In this document: positions 36,732 to 45,493 of the stretch, piece after piece | Layout: each line of letters starts with the position of its first letter | Position numbering within the stretch: position 1 is the first letter of the stretch | Assembly (NCBI GenBank): GCA_038527485.1 | Contig: JBCBFT010000007.1 | Coordinates: 45,098-109,097 of the forward strand | Origin: JALEFZ01 sp038527485 | Lineage (GTDB): Bacteria > Bacteroidota > Bacteroidia > J057 | Direction of reading: 5' to 3' | Length of the DNA stretch: 64,000 nucleotides | Notes under the pieces: generated by a model | What the model was told of the DNA's origin: nothing | Seen by the model: the letters and a program-made list of their open reading frames with translations, nothing else | The model's database searches: none | Translations under genes and position numbers: made by a program

Positions 36732-37256
36732 TCAAGCCAAAATCTTATCCAGCTTCTTCAAGATTTTTCTTCCACGACTCTTGAAACCTGCAGATCCTTC
36801 GGGCATGTGAGATTCGATGACCATATGTAGTTCTCCTGCGAGTTCGGGATAGTGCGAGGCAATATTCCCCAAGACTGTCATGGCATGGACACGTATGGCG
36901 ATGGGTTTTTGTGGATTATTCAGCCATTCGAAGCATAGATCCCAAAGCGTACCCCAGGTATCTTCGGGTAGTTCCCACTGAGCAAAGAGGGCGAGGATAT
37001 TTCGGGGAATGGCATCGTGCACTTCTGCTTGCAGGAGCGGGATGAGATCTGAGATATAAGGTTGTACCATTTCAGGGTGCACATCTCCGATCTTACGTAT
37101 GGTCCATGCAGCCCGCTGCGCCAGTCTGTAAGAACCCGTCATAAAACCTTGCATCAGTTCGTCCATCCGTTGGGGATCGCGCCCGATGTAGGCTACCACT
37201 TCTGCCACTACTTCTTTACTGTGTGGCTGATCAATGATATAGGTACAAATATCCAT
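36732..37256 (-). CDS. HEAT-like repeat protein
   Basis: 174 residues, all helical in pattern, no signal peptide. Consecutive helical pairs such as RLAQRAAWTIRKIGDVHPEM and IRVHAMTVLGNIASHYPELA, with a lysine-rich C-terminal KSRGRKILKKLDK, resemble HEAT/ARM repeats used in protein binding or DNA glycosylase-like folds. Cytoplasmic. Function not assignable. The start ATG is chosen because it is the only one near the 5' end of the frame. Confidence 0.6.
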   Translation of the reverse strand: MDICTYIIDQPHSKEVVAEVVAYIGRDPQRMDELMQGFMTGSYRLAQRAAWTIRKIGDVHPEMVQPYISDLIPLLQAEVHDAIPRNILALFAQWELPEDTWGTLWDLCFEWLNNPQKPIAIRVHAMTVLGNIASHYPELAGELHMVIESHMPEGSAGFKSRGRKILKKLDKILA

Positions 37257-37457
37257 GAGGGTTAAGTATGGTGTATCTTCTGTAGGGAAGGATGTAGGGA
37301 TTGAGTAAACAGGCAGCAGTTGTTTGGAGAGTTCAATATATGAAAGAATAAGAATACGAGTAATGAGTAAGGTTCTTTTTTTAGGAAACGAGAATCATTC
37401 TTCAGAAAATATGTTTCATTCTTCGTGAAACTTATATGGGTAAGTCAGGTACACCTT

Positions 37458-37527
37458 GAAAAATGAAAAATGAAAAATGAAAAATGAAAAATGAAAAATG
37501 AAAAATGAAAAATGAAAAATGAAAAAT
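37458..37527. repeat. Ten perfect copies of the heptamer GAAAAAT
   Basis: 70 bp of exactly repeated GAAAAAT, ending 3 bp before the TAG stop of the minus-strand omega-amidase gene (stop at 37530-37532). It is outside the coding region. Perfect copies point to recent slippage. Confidence 0.95.
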
Positions 37528-37529
37528 GC

Positions 37530-38324
37530 CTAGATGAACACCTCGAAATTATCTGTGTCTTTCCAGAAAGGAAGCTTTGTTCGAAACTTGATCAAAGGCT
37601 CTGGATCGAGCGCCGCTGAGAGCACCGTCTGATCTCCCGAATTGTAGGCTATGACCTCCCCAAAAGGGTTGACAATCATCGAAGAACCAGAGTACTCAAT
37701 ATTTTTTCCATCTACACCTACCCGATTGACGGCGGCTACATAGCATTGGTTTTCGATGGCACGTGCCTTCAGCAAGGCTTCCCAATGGGCAATCCTAGGC
37801 TTGGGCCAGTTGGCAACATAAATTAATAGATCGTAGCTCAACCTTCCCTCATGATCCGCTTTATTGCGACTCCAAACGGGAAAGCGTAAGTCATAGCAAA
37901 TCAAAGGTGCCAACCGCCAGTCCTTCCACTCGCAGCGCACAAACTCCTCGCCTTCCATGTAGTAATCGTGCTCATCCGCCATGCGAAATAAATGTCGCTT
38001 GTCATACTCCACTACGATATCCTCCTCATCCACCATCAGGAAACGATTGTAATAGGAACCTTTTTCTTTGATGATCAAGCTCCCTCCGATCCAGGCCTTG
38101 TACTGGTGCGCCATCTGATGCATCCAATCCTGGGTTTTGCCCTCCATCATCTCATAGTTTGTCTCTACATCATTGGTAAAACCCGTCGTAAACATCTCGG
38201 GCAGGAGAATGATGTCGGTGGACCCATCTAGCGTCCGAAGCATGGACTCCGCTAGCTGACGATTGGCCTCAGGATCATGCCAAGCCAGATCCATTTGAAG
38301 TAGCGTGATATGTAAAGGGTTCAT
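37530..38324 (-). CDS. Omega-amidase (nitrilase superfamily, YafV-like)
   Basis: 264 residues, cytoplasmic. The catalytic triad is visible: Glu43 in ILLPEMFTTGF, Lys109 in YDKRHLFRM, and nucleophile Cys143 in LICYDLRFPVW. The last is the phrase typical of YafV/Nit2-like omega-amidases, which hydrolyse alpha-ketoglutaramate or alpha-ketosuccinamate made in methionine salvage and glutamine transamination. Length is as expected. The gene is flanked on both sides by GAAAAAT-type heptamer repeats (37458-37527 downstream, 38368-38398 upstream). Confidence 0.88.
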   Translation of the reverse strand: MNPLHITLLQMDLAWHDPEANRQLAESMLRTLDGSTDIILLPEMFTTGFTNDVETNYEMMEGKTQDWMHQMAHQYKAWIGGSLIIKEKGSYYNRFLMVDEEDIVVEYDKRHLFRMADEHDYYMEGEEFVRCEWKDWRLAPLICYDLRFPVWSRNKADHEGRLSYDLLIYVANWPKPRIAHWEALLKARAIENQCYVAAVNRVGVDGKNIEYSGSSMIVNPFGEVIAYNSGDQTVLSAALDPEPLIKFRTKLPFWKDTDNFEVFI

Positions 38325-38367
38325 GGGCAGTTTGAATCGATTGGATCACAAGATCAGCATCCAAGAT

Positions 38368-38398
38368 CATTTTTCAGAATCATTTTTCATTTTTCAGG
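38368..38398. repeat. Inverse-oriented heptamer repeats upstream of the omega-amidase gene
   Basis: Three copies of CATTTTTC-type heptamers, the reverse complement of GAAAAAT, partly spaced. They match the downstream array, so the gene is framed by related repeats. Confidence 0.6.
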
Positions 38399-38503
38399 AT
38401 TCATTTTGATCGAAAATTTTTTGTCTGGCGTCTCGCAGTGAGACAAAGTCGAACGGTCTCTCCTCTCTCCGTCCCTTAAAATAAAGTCTCCCAAATAAAT
38501 CCT

Positions 38504-38531
38504 TTGTCCTACCATATATCTTATTAATTTG
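38504..38531 (+). promoter_or_regulatory. Putative Bacteroidota-type promoter of eno
   Basis: A TTG at 38504-38506 and TTAATTTG at 38524-38531, 17 bp apart, resemble the -33 and -7 (TAnnTTTG) elements, located 28 bp before the enolase ATG. The -7 box departs at its first two bases and the spacer is shorter than usual. Confidence 0.35.
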
Positions 38532-38559
38532 CCGCTATATATAAATCAATATTCCATCC

Positions 38560-39843
38560 ATGAGTATTATAGTCGACATTTCTGCCAGAGAAATTCTGGA
38601 TTCCCGTGGTAATCCTACCGTTGAAGTAGAAGTCATGACGGAAGGAGGCATCGTAGGCCGCGCAGCCGTGCCTTCAGGTGCAAGTACTGGAATGAATGAA
38701 GCCATCGAGCTCAGAGATAAAGACGATCGCTACATGGGCAAAGGCGTACAAAAGGCCGTCGCTCACGTAAATGATGTCATTGCTCCCGAAATTTCAGGAT
38801 ATGCTGCTACCGATCAGGTACATATTGATCAAGCCTTGCTAGAACTAGATGGAACCGAAAATAAAGGAAAACTCGGTGCCAACGCCATCTTGGGTGTGTC
38901 ATTGGCTGTAGCCAAAGCCGCTGCGCAGGAGCATGGCCTTCCCCTCTACCGCTACATCGGAGGGACCAACGCGCGCCAGCTCCCCGTACCCATGATGAAC
39001 ATCATCAATGGCGGTAGCCACGCAGACAATTCTGTCGACATCCAGGAGTTCATGATCATGCCTGTCAAGGCAGAGACTTTTGGTGAGGCCCTGCGCATGG
39101 GAGCCGAGACCTTCCACCATCTCAAAAGCGTACTCAAAGCCAAAGGCCTCTCTACCAACGTCGGAGACGAAGGCGGATTTGCGCCCAACCTGAAGTCCAA
39201 TGAAGAAGCTGTCACCATCATCCTCGAAGCCATCGAGAAGGCAGGTTACCGTCCAGGTGAGGATATCTACCTCGCACTAGATGCGGCAAGCTCTGAGTTT
39301 TATGATCGCGAGAAGGGACGTTACGTATTCCGCTTTTCTTCTGGTGATGAACTGACTTCCGAAGACATGGTGTCTTATTGGGCCGACTGGTGTAAGAAGT
39401 ATCCTATCGTTTCTATTGAGGATGGATTGGATGAAGACGACTGGGCAGGATGGAAGAAATTGACGGATGCCTTGGGGCAGGAAGTTCAGTTGGTGGGAGA
39501 TGACTTATTCGTGACCAACACAAAGTTCCTCCAGCGTGGGATCACAGAGGGTGTAGGAAACTCTATCCTCGTGAAAGTAAACCAAATTGGTTCACTGACT
39601 GAGACCATCGATGCAGTACAATTGGCAAAAATCAATAAGTACACCAGCATCATGTCTCACAGATCAGGCGAAACAGAGGATACGACCATTGCCGACCTTG
39701 CGGTAGCATTGAATACCGGCCAGATCAAGACAGGTTCTGCCTCTCGTTCAGATAGAATCGCGAAGTACAATCAGCTGCTCCGCATCGAAGAAGAACTAGG
39801 CAGCGCAGGGATCTATGCAGGATCTTTGTTCCCATTTGTGTAA
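38560..39843 (+). CDS. eno: Enolase
   Basis: 427 residues, the usual length of bacterial enolase. Recognisable features: N-terminal ISAREILDSRGNPTVEVEV, SGASTGMNEAIELRD (substrate-loop serine), GGSHADNSVDIQEFMIMP, the catalytic glutamate in FAPNLKSNEEA, metal aspartates in IYLALDAASSEFY and VSIEDGLDEDDW, and IMSHRSGETEDTTIADLAVA with the catalytic lysine region. It converts 2-phosphoglycerate to phosphoenolpyruvate in glycolysis, in the cytoplasm, using Mg2+. Monocistronic with a strong terminator. Confidence 0.99.
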   Translation: MSIIVDISAREILDSRGNPTVEVEVMTEGGIVGRAAVPSGASTGMNEAIELRDKDDRYMGKGVQKAVAHVNDVIAPEISGYAATDQVHIDQALLELDGTENKGKLGANAILGVSLAVAKAAAQEHGLPLYRYIGGTNARQLPVPMMNIINGGSHADNSVDIQEFMIMPVKAETFGEALRMGAETFHHLKSVLKAKGLSTNVGDEGGFAPNLKSNEEAVTIILEAIEKAGYRPGEDIYLALDAASSEFYDREKGRYVFRFSSGDELTSEDMVSYWADWCKKYPIVSIEDGLDEDDWAGWKKLTDALGQEVQLVGDDLFVTNTKFLQRGITEGVGNSILVKVNQIGSLTETIDAVQLAKINKYTSIMSHRSGETEDTTIADLAVALNTGQIKTGSASRSDRIAKYNQLLRIEEELGSAGIYAGSLFPFV

Positions 39844-39897
39844 AGCATGAGAGAAGCTCGAACGATGGGGTCGAGCCCTTCTTTTCGAAATAAAAAG

Positions 39898-39923
39898 AGC
39901 CACCCTTTTCGGTGGCTTTTTTA
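39898..39923 (+). terminator. Terminator of eno
   Basis: Stem AGCCACC / GGTGGCT with loop CTTTTC followed by TTTTTTATTTG. Same stem as the terminators at 4041 and 13034. Confidence 0.85.
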
Positions 39924-39970
39924 TTTGTCTACATCAGGATATTTTTTCTAAAATAAATTCTGTTGTGCAG

Positions 39971-40070
39971 AACACCTTGTTTTTTCTGCTTTGCATACAA
40001 TTGGCCCACTTCAGTTTGTAACTGAAGCCATATAATCTCCAGATACAATCTGGAGGAAGCAGAGGTGTTT
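39971..40070. repeat. Dispersed two-hairpin element, copy A
   Basis: Two adjacent palindromes, CTTCAGTTTGTAACTGAAG (40009-40027) and CTCCAGATACAATCTGGAG (40037-40055), lie between partial inverted AACACCT / AGGTGTT ends (39972 and 40062). The reverse complement of 40001-40067 matches copy B at 57841-57905 with only scattered differences. This is the size and form of a REP/MITE-type mobile relic. A related CAGAGGTGTT recurs near 40229. Confidence 0.75.
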
Positions 40071-40251
40071 ACCCAAATGATATCAGATAAGAGATTTCGT
40101 CTTAAAATATACCGCTTTAGATCCTTCCTCCTTCCCTACGGGAATGGTCGTCAGGATGACCATGTATGTACGGTTTATTAGAGGCTATGCCTACTCATTT
40201 ATTACCCTATTTCTCATGTCTAGGAAACAGAGGTGTTACATTAACATACAT

Positions 40252-40623
40252 TCATTCGCCTCCTTCTTTCCCAATATCCTTCAACTTGTCTTCCAATGGA
40301 TCGCTTTTTGGATTTTTCTTCAAAATGATCCAAAAGTACACGCCATAGATGAGGAGAAAGCTTCCTATTGTCATCCACATGAACCGCTGATTTAGGCCGA
40401 TCATGTAGTTGGCAAGATCTCTAGGAGGCAAATCAGGCATATAATATCGCCCTACCACCTGCTTACAAAATCGAATGAACGACCATGTGAACCCCCAAGT
40501 CATCAGCAAATACAAGCCCATAACCTTGGCATCATGTCCCCTTTTGTTCCCTATCCAGACATAGAGAACCAACATACAGGCGAGAACCGCCATGAGAAAT
40601 ATCCATCCGTAAAATGAGAACAT
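40252..40623 (-). CDS. Small three-pass membrane protein
   Basis: 123 residues with three hydrophobic segments (FLMAVLACMLVLYVWIG, YLLMTWGFTWSFIRF and IGSFLLIYGVYFWIIL) and a charged C-terminus KDIGKEGGE. Functional residues are not evident and I do not recognise the family. It sits between eno and the enoyl-CoA hydratase and is probably transcribed alone. The gene is called from its regular membrane pattern; a competing frame at 40144-40395 on the other strand is not convincing. Confidence 0.6.
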   Translation of the reverse strand: MFSFYGWIFLMAVLACMLVLYVWIGNKRGHDAKVMGLYLLMTWGFTWSFIRFCKQVVGRYYMPDLPPRDLANYMIGLNQRFMWMTIGSFLLIYGVYFWIILKKNPKSDPLEDKLKDIGKEGGE

Positions 40624-40869
40624 CCAGTAGATTTATTTAAACAGGGTTCATGTAAGCAGAAATTGTATTTCACATCCCATAAGTTGATGGACAGAGAAAT
40701 AGGACGATAGAAAATGATTCTGTAGGCTAGGGTTGAAACCACCAACCTACATCTATGCCACCCTTTCGGGGACCAAAACAGGTTCATTGTCCTAAAGGGA
40801 CGGTGTCATGTAACATGTGGAGTTTAGTCCCATGTTCAAAGCTGTTCTCCCAATCTCCTTCTTTTCAGC

Positions 40870-41652
40870 TTACCACTCAATTTTTTCCTTATTCAAAAAT
40901 GAACTGATCCCACGTTTGCAGTCGTCCGTCCCACGCGCATAGGCATTCATTTTTGCTGAAAACTCTACCGCCTTACTCAGTGGAAACTCCTGCACGTCGG
41001 CGATCATCTTCTTGGTCAATTGCATCGAAGCGGAAGAATTCTGCTTGCATAAGCGCTGGGTAAAATCGGTTACATAAGCTTCTATTTCATCGGCAGGGAT
41101 CACCTTATTGAGCATATGATAGTCTGCCGCTGTGTCTGCTGAGATCAGCTCTCCCGATAGCATGAGTTCTTTGGCACGTGTTTCCCCTACTTTTCGCAAC
41201 AAAAAGGTCATCACAATCGCAGGCACAAACCCGATCCGCACTTCTGTATAGCCAAACTTGGCCTCAGGAACCGTAAAGGCAAAGTCACAGACGGTCATCA
41301 ATCCGCAACCGCCCGCGATGGCATGCCCTTCTACTTGGGCAACGACGACTTTGGTCGCGCGGTATATAGTCAAGAACAAATCTGCTAAGGAGGAGGAGTC
41401 TGCCAAGTTCTGCTCGAAAGAGAATCCCTGTAGCTTACGTAGATAATCTAGGTCGGCTCCCGCACAAAAAGCTTTTCCATGGGCTTTGAGTAAGATGACC
41501 TTGATCTCTGGATTTCCTTCTGCTGCCATCATCGCGTCCTTCAGTTCTGCGACCATGACATCGTTCAATGCATTTCTTTTCTCTGGACGATTGAGGGTAA
41601 TGATGGCTACCCGATCTTGTATTTGATATTGAAGAAGTGTGTATACCTGCAT
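40870..41652 (-). CDS. Enoyl-CoA hydratase/isomerase family protein
   Basis: 260 residues from the ATG at 41650-41652 (MQVYTLLQYQIQDRVAIITL), chosen because crotonase proteins open this way; a longer frame to 41802 would add an unconserved 50-residue leader. Contains the crotonase signature: LNRPEKRNALNDVM, AFCAGADLDYL (oxyanion-hole), AIAGGCGLMTVCDF, and FGYTEVRIGFVPA. It hydrates enoyl-CoA or isomerises it in fatty-acid or branched-chain oxidation. The substrate cannot be fixed because the neighbours are unrelated. Confidence 0.88.
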   Translation of the reverse strand: MQVYTLLQYQIQDRVAIITLNRPEKRNALNDVMVAELKDAMMAAEGNPEIKVILLKAHGKAFCAGADLDYLRKLQGFSFEQNLADSSSLADLFLTIYRATKVVVAQVEGHAIAGGCGLMTVCDFAFTVPEAKFGYTEVRIGFVPAIVMTFLLRKVGETRAKELMLSGELISADTAADYHMLNKVIPADEIEAYVTDFTQRLCKQNSSASMQLTKKMIADVQEFPLSKAVEFSAKMNAYARGTDDCKRGISSFLNKEKIEW

Positions 41653-42131
41653 ATAAATGACATCAAAATTTATCGAAGATAAGGAAGAACTCAGGATAAT
41701 GAAGCCTATTGGCGTGAGGAAATGCATCTCAAATACACTTAGGGCAGTCTGATCATGTAGGGAAAAAGAAATAATTTTTTGAGGTTCATATGTAAGGCAC
41801 AAAATTTGTTAAAGTATGTAGCAGTCATCCCAGCTTTCGGAAGATACTGTAAAGCCTAATTTTAGGGTGGAACGGAAAGACTGACTGAATGGGTGGAGAA
41901 AAATTGGGTGTGACAACTTTGAAGGGTTGATCCCGTAACAAAGAAAGATCAGCCAATGATTTGACTTGATTAAAAGACGTATTGTAGAGTAATCTGCATA
42001 TTCAATAGAAAATATTCTCAGGAAGTTAGGGGTCATCAAGGATTTTCGCTATTTTTAAAAATACAGAAGCCAATTTCTACCTGGAATTTTAGTTATCCAA
42101 ACTTTTTGGAATAGAACGGATTTACGGTCAT
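41653..42131. other. Intergenic region between divergent genes, nothing recognised
   Basis: About 480 bp. One 76-residue frame on the minus strand (41809-42039) shows no domain and is not called. No hairpin terminator or regulator-binding palindrome stands out. Confidence 0.4.
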
Positions 42132-44234
42132 ATGAAAGGAAAAGTATTTATTTCCAGCCTGGTATTTGCCTCATTGTGGATTTTTAGTTCCTACACATTC
42201 TATCCTGGTGGAAGAGACAGAGGAGAAGTGTTAATGGATCTGATGATCAGAGGATTGGAAGAATATCATTATCAACCTGTCGCAATCAACGATGATTTCT
42301 CAGGCAAAGTTTTTAACGAATATCTCGATCGCTTAGACTACAACAAGCGATTTCTACTTCAAGGAGATGTCAATGAGTTTTATGCCTTTCAAGATAAGGT
42401 AGACGACGAAATCAAGGAACATTCCTTCCAACTGTTTGATCTTTCCGTTCAGAAGATTGATCAGCGGGTCAAAGAAGCAGAGAAGATCGTAGAGGATATC
42501 CTAGAGAATCCCTTCGACTTTACCATCGAAGAGTCTATTGAGACAGATCCCGAAAAATTATCCTATGCAAGCACAGAAGCGGAACTGCGGGAACGCTGGC
42601 GCAAAGAACTTAAGTATCAAACGCTCTCTCGCGTAGCGACTTCTCTCAAGCGCCAAGAAACAAAGCAAGAAGAGGACGAAGAGGACTTTGAACCAAAGTC
42701 TGTGGAGGAGTTGGAGAAAGAGGCAAGGGAAAAAGTCATGAAGAACTATGAGCGCTACTTCAAGCGTCTCAAGGGCCTGAATGAAACAGACCGATTGGCT
42801 GTCTATTTCAACTCTATCGCCAATATTTATGATCCACATACAAGCTATTTTCCTCCCAAAGATAAGGAAGACTTTGACATAGATATGTCGGGCAGATTCG
42901 AAGGAATCGGTGCCCAACTCCGAGAAGAAGACGGATATATCAAGGTCATTCGTATCATCCCTGGTAGTGCTTCTTTTCGTCAAGGAGATCTTCAACCCAA
43001 CGATGTCATCCTTAAGGTAGCGCAATCCAAGGAAGATGCGATAGATGTAGTGGGCATGGACATGGACGAAGCTGTGAGCATGATTCGTGGTCCTAAAGGC
43101 ACGACAGTTAAGCTGACGGTCAGACATCCCGATGGAGCGGAGAAAGTAATTCCGATCAAGCGTGACATTGTAGAACTAGAAGAAACATACGCCAAGTCTT
43201 CCATCATCACAGATGAGACTACTGGCAAACGCATGGGCTTTATTCACTTGCCGAAATTCTACGCAGACTTCGGTGGTACGGGTGGTCCTAGCAGTGCGGA
43301 AGATATTGCTCGTGAGCTGGTGAAGCTCAAGGAGGCTGAAGTAGACGGAATCACCCTAGACCTTAGAAATAATGGAGGAGGTTCCCTCGGAGAAGTAATT
43401 GAAATGACAGGCTTGTTTATCAAGCGCGGTCCTGTCGTGCAGGTACGCTCACGAAATGCACCAAGCAGCATTCTCTCTGACAAAAACTCTGCAGTTGTAT
43501 ACGATGGCCCACTGGTCGTGATGGTAAATGCTTTCAGTGCTTCCGCTTCTGAGATTTTGGCTGCTGCCATTCAAGACTATGGCCGAGGCGTGATTGTGGG
43601 TAGCCCTTCTACTTTTGGAAAAGGCACGGTTCAGCGCTTCCTGAATCTAGATAGATTCGTATCGGGAGGAGCAGACCTTAAGCCACTGGGAGACGTGAAG
43701 CTGACCATGCAGAAGTTTTACCGTATCAATGGTGGGGCAACACAGCTCAAGGGGGTAGTACCTGACATTGTCCTTCCTGACCAGTACAGCTTGCTCAAGA
43801 CGGGTGAGAAAGACTACGAATACTCTATGGAGTGGGATGAGATTCCAGCTGCCGACTACGAGAAGTTTAACAAGAGCGTGGATGGTAAGGTAAGTAGCCT
43901 CTCACGCAAAAGCGCCAAGCGTGTCAGCGAAAATGAAACCTTCCAGTTGATTGAAGAAAACGCAGCTAGATACAAGAGAAACAGTGACCGCAGCAGCTAT
44001 CCGCTTCAGATGGATGCCTACCGTCAAATGCGAAAAGATCTAGACGATGAATCCAAAAAATATAAGGACATCAGCAAGAAGATCGACGATATGACGGTTT
44101 CATATGTCGATTCAGACGCTTCCTTTATCCGAAGTGACTCTACACGGCAGAAGCGATATGACAACTGGTTCAAAAACTTAGGCAAAGATCCCTATATCTA
44201 TGAGTCTCTTCAAGTCCTGCAGGATATGCAGTAG
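42132..44234 (+). CDS. prc: C-terminal processing protease (S41, Prc/Tsp)
   Basis: 700 residues. An N-terminal hydrophobic stretch (VFISSLVFASLWIFSSYTF) anchors or exports it to the periplasm. The order is Prc/Tsp-like: helical N-terminal domain (about 30-235, with DRLDYNKRFLLQGDVNEF and IANIYDPHTSYFPPK), PDZ domain (about 245-335, GIGAQLREEDGYIKVIRIIP), and S41 protease domain with LDLRNNGGG, serine motif FSASASEILAAAI and lysine motif TFGKGTVQRF. A C-terminal helical region follows. It degrades periplasmic proteins recognised by their C-termini. It is monocistronic with a terminator. Confidence 0.95.
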   Translation: MKGKVFISSLVFASLWIFSSYTFYPGGRDRGEVLMDLMIRGLEEYHYQPVAINDDFSGKVFNEYLDRLDYNKRFLLQGDVNEFYAFQDKVDDEIKEHSFQLFDLSVQKIDQRVKEAEKIVEDILENPFDFTIEESIETDPEKLSYASTEAELRERWRKELKYQTLSRVATSLKRQETKQEEDEEDFEPKSVEELEKEAREKVMKNYERYFKRLKGLNETDRLAVYFNSIANIYDPHTSYFPPKDKEDFDIDMSGRFEGIGAQLREEDGYIKVIRIIPGSASFRQGDLQPNDVILKVAQSKEDAIDVVGMDMDEAVSMIRGPKGTTVKLTVRHPDGAEKVIPIKRDIVELEETYAKSSIITDETTGKRMGFIHLPKFYADFGGTGGPSSAEDIARELVKLKEAEVDGITLDLRNNGGGSLGEVIEMTGLFIKRGPVVQVRSRNAPSSILSDKNSAVVYDGPLVVMVNAFSASASEILAAAIQDYGRGVIVGSPSTFGKGTVQRFLNLDRFVSGGADLKPLGDVKLTMQKFYRINGGATQLKGVVPDIVLPDQYSLLKTGEKDYEYSMEWDEIPAADYEKFNKSVDGKVSSLSRKSAKRVSENETFQLIEENAARYKRNSDRSSYPLQMDAYRQMRKDLDDESKKYKDISKKIDDMTVSYVDSDASFIRSDSTRQKRYDNWFKNLGKDPYIYESLQVLQDMQ

Positions 44235-44259
44235 ATACGCATCCATAGAAAGATAACAT

Positions 44260-44292
44260 AAGGCTGTCTGTTTCAGGCAGCCTTTTCTTTTG
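44260..44292 (+). terminator. Terminator of prc
   Basis: Stem AAGGCTGTCTG / CAGGCAGCCTT (11 bp, one T-G pair) with loop TTT, then TTTCTTTTG. Confidence 0.85.
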
Positions 44293-44374
44293 TCATATGT
44301 AACAATTATCCCATTATTCAATTCCTCCCCTGTTGATACTTTTTTTTATTGGAGGAAATTTCAAATATTGAATA

Positions 44375-45493
44375 ATGTCGGATCCGTTTATTGCATCAAA
44401 TATTGATGAGGTTGCTCCACTGATTTTGCAAAACCCTTCTGCGCCCAAGATGATACTAGTAGGAGAGAAAGCCACGGAGGATCTAGAAACTCACATTTCA
44501 TCATGGGGAGCTTTAGATATCCCTTTTATAGGAGGCTTATTTCCAGGTGTTTTGGTTGACGCTCGACATAGTGAGACGGATATACTGGTCTATCATCTAC
44601 CCGAAGGAACGACCTTCTTCGATGTCCAGGCCTTAGATCAGTTACCAATTCAACTTCCTGATACGCTCCATGTGGAAATGGCTGAGATTTACCAGACGGC
44701 ACTGGTCTGGATAGATGGTCTTTCGCCTCACATTGCTTCTTTCTTATCCTCTCTTTACAATCTCTTTGGAAGTGAAATAGACTATCTGGGAGGAGGTGCA
44801 GGATCGTTGAGTCTAAGCCCTCAGCCTTGTGTATTCAGTCATGAGGGTTTCTTCCAAGATACTGCCGTGATTGCGATGATTCCTATGCCGATCAAACTAG
44901 GTGTGCGACACGGCTGGCAAAAGCTCAAAGGGCCTCTGATTGCCACCAAAACATCAGGTAATGTCGTAGAACAGCTCAACTGGGGCAATGCGTTCGAAGT
45001 CTATCGAGGGGTCATAGAAGAAGACGGACAAGCCTTACTAGGAGAGCATAACTTCTTCGATATCGCCAAAGGCTACCCTTTTGGGCTTTATAAAGAAAAC
45101 GCGGAGGATGTAGTTCGAGACCCTATTCGAGTAGATACAGAGGGGAAATTGATATGTGTGGGAGAAGTCGGAGAACATGCTGTCTTGAATATCCTGAGAG
45201 GACAGCCCCATCATCTGATCCAAGCTGCCTCCAAAGCAGCAGGTGACTGTGAATTGAGAGCAGAAGAAAAAGGAAAGCATATGCTCATCATTGACTGCAT
45301 CTCAAGGGTCTTATTTTTAGAAGAAGACTTCTCGAAAGAGCTACATGTTATCTCTGATTCGCAAACGGTGCGTCAAGCGGGCATTCATGCTTCAGGAGCC
45401 TTGACGCTAGGAGAGATTTCTTCTTATGGAGAAGGCTTGGTTGAATTTTTTAATAAAACGATTGTATTAGGGGTTTTCTATGAACGCCATTGA
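44375..45493 (+). CDS. FIST domain sensor protein
   Basis: 372 residues, cytoplasmic. The N-terminal half is a FIST_N domain (IPFIGGLFPGVLVD and the glycine motif IDYLGGGAGSLSL) and the C-terminal half a FIST_C domain (NWGNAFEVYRGVIEEDG, YPFGLYKEN, and the TLGEISSYGEG box near 350). FIST proteins are thought to sense small molecules such as amino acids and usually sit beside signalling enzymes. Here the gene overlaps the downstream histidine kinase by 14 bp, so the FIST protein is probably its partner sensor. ATG at 44375. Confidence 0.88.
   Translation: MSDPFIASNIDEVAPLILQNPSAPKMILVGEKATEDLETHISSWGALDIPFIGGLFPGVLVDARHSETDILVYHLPEGTTFFDVQALDQLPIQLPDTLHVEMAEIYQTALVWIDGLSPHIASFLSSLYNLFGSEIDYLGGGAGSLSLSPQPCVFSHEGFFQDTAVIAMIPMPIKLGVRHGWQKLKGPLIATKTSGNVVEQLNWGNAFEVYRGVIEEDGQALLGEHNFFDIAKGYPFGLYKENAEDVVRDPIRVDTEGKLICVGEVGEHAVLNILRGQPHHLIQAASKAAGDCELRAEEKGKHMLIIDCISRVLFLEEDFSKELHVISDSQTVRQAGIHASGALTLGEISSYGEGLVEFFNKTIVLGVFYERH

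Noticed and set aside
37458..37527. Possible CRISPR array in the heptamer and 28-bp tandem repeats (also 15145-15256)
   Set aside because: Units are directly adjacent without unique spacers and no cas gene is in the window.
38427..38445. GTCTC-GCAGT-GAGAC hairpin before eno
   Set aside because: Short stem without a T-run; looks like a common background dispersed sequence and adds no clear regulatory meaning.
40144..40395. An 83-codon plus-strand frame overlapping the small membrane-protein gene
   Set aside because: No domain, and overlaps the three-pass membrane gene and the repeat-derived region.
42558..43127. A 189-codon minus-strand frame opposite prc
   Set aside because: Overlaps conserved PDZ/protease coding sequence and shows no recognisable feature.
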